A stretch of DNA of 64,000 nt, taken from NCBI GenBank assembly GCA_028095005.1, contig CM051459.1, positions 44,398,257 through 44,462,256 of the forward strand, written 5' to 3'. The notes beneath the pieces are model-generated. The model was not told where the DNA came from and did no database searches. It saw only the letters and a program-made list of their open reading frames with translations. Shown here piece by piece: positions 63,327 through 64,000 of this stretch (position 1 is its first letter; each line of letters begins with the position of its first letter). Source of the stretch: Rhynchospora pubera (taxonomy: Eukaryota; Streptophyta; Magnoliopsida; Poales; Cyperaceae). The position numbers and the translations under genes are program-made.

Positions 63327-63638
63327 TATACCTGTTAAACGTGGTGAAATGACACATAACAGGTCGTTTTGTTTGCCATTTCGTTAAAAAATAGTATGAT
63401 ATTTCATTTTGTTAACCGTTTCATTTGAAAACGAAATAGGATTCAATGCCACTGTTCACTTCACTTAGAAATCACATGTATTTTTGTTGAAAACGAAATA
63501 GAACAGTTTGAAACGGTACAATTTCATATTTCGTTTTTCGTTCCGTTATCGAACGCAGTATTTTACTCTGCCACTAACCGTTCCGTTAACGTTTCACATC
63601 ACGGTGAAACGGCTTAACATCTGCCGTTGAGAGCCTTA
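63327..63638. mobile_element. hAT-like non-autonomous element, GAAACG-rich family, member 4
   Basis: It begins TATACCTGTTAAACG, like the start of member 2 (TAGACCTGGTTAACG), and ends GAGAGCCTTA. The 8-bp duplication CTCCCCAA is exact (63319-63326 and 63639-63646). The interior is rich in GAAACGG, CCGTTTCA and ACGAAATA words. It inserted about 200 bp outside the large Mutator-like element. Confidence 0.82.
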
Positions 63639-63889
63639 CTCCCCAATAGTTAAATACCATAATTCCTATTATACCCTTTACTTCTTTTTGGAGCACCAGT
63701 GCCCAGTCGACGTAGTTTTTGTCTAGTTTTCGGTGTATGCAATTATGACTATCAGGTACAAGATGAGATTCAGTGGTTGAGGTTTAGTCTACTTTATCCT
63801 TGTAACAGTGAACTGATGCTAATTTGCATTGCATATTGATTGCAACGACCACTATTATTCCTCAAAATAATTATGGCTCTGTTTGGATG

Positions 63890-64000
63890 AGAAAGTTTAA
63901 TATGCACCATAGTGCATAGAGTATTCCGTGCACCACGGACTTTTTCAGGAATATTTTTATAAATTGACAAATCTAATTTAGCCAATCTAATCTACATATT
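63890..64000. mobile_element. Left arm of a TGCACCATG-family MITE, cut by the window edge
   Basis: AAAGTTTAATATGCACCATA and TTTTTATAAATTGACAAATC match 9556-9660 and 37360-37470. A Tourist-like start (GGCTCTGTTTGGATGAG) lies immediately before it. Confidence 0.55.

Noticed and set aside
1..64000. tRNA, rRNA, organelle insertions or full LTR retrotransposons
   Set aside because: None seen by eye on either strand; a tRNAscan and LTR search would be needed to exclude short or old copies.

Overview
The window is nuclear DNA from a flowering plant. It has long AT-rich intergenic stretches, spliced genes with short conserved exons, and a dense load of DNA transposons. The genes present are plant-lineage families: an EDR2 C-terminal (DUF1336) protein, an At1g54610/IBS1-type CDK-like kinase, a DUF863 protein and a plant mobile domain (PMD) protein. 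I cannot name the species.

Host genes. (1) A minus-strand gene of unknown identity occupies about 1.04-4.48 kb; its first exon and last three exons can be read. (2) A plus-strand DUF1336 gene lies at 22.5-26.4 kb (9 coding exons, 524 aa), with an intron in its 5' UTR and a G-box promoter. (3) Convergent to it is a minus-strand CDK-like kinase at 28.25-32.44 kb (8 exons, about 684 aa). (4) A minus-strand DUF863 gene lies at 48.24-50.60 kb (3 coding exons, 537 aa), with a 5' UTR exon near 51.6 kb. All exon joins were checked by hand for GT/GC-AG sites and phase. Genes 2 and 3 both start Met-Gly with a nearby Cys, as lipid-anchored proteins do.

Mobile DNA fills most of the rest. From 4.6 to 12.2 kb there is a cluster of fold-back MITEs; their outer arms differ but they share an inner core that reads GATCCRAACCGT. 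Several sit end to end in TA microsatellites. Elements with hAT-type 8-bp target duplications occur at 14.2, 27.75, 46.1 and 63.3 kb; all four are packed with GAAACG-like words, and the one at 46.1 kb carries about 1 kb of gene-like cargo. An AGCGG-rich hAT-like element lies at 44.8 kb. A complete 5.8-kb CACTA element (3-bp target duplication) fills 34.2-39.9 kb. Short LINE 3' ends occur at 24.9 and 26.9 kb; the first duplicated a splice donor of the DUF1336 gene.

The most notable object is a 6.86-kb element at 56.27-63.12 kb. It has a 9-bp target duplication and terminal inverted repeats (TIRs) of about 200 bp containing CGCG-TTTATAAA-CGCG palindromes. It holds two convergent genes: one for a double BED-finger, coiled-coil protein and one for a ten-exon PMD protein. 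I see no transposase, and both genes carry reading-frame lesions. I propose it as a non-autonomous (or differently mobilised) Mutator-like element and the best candidate here for an undescribed system.
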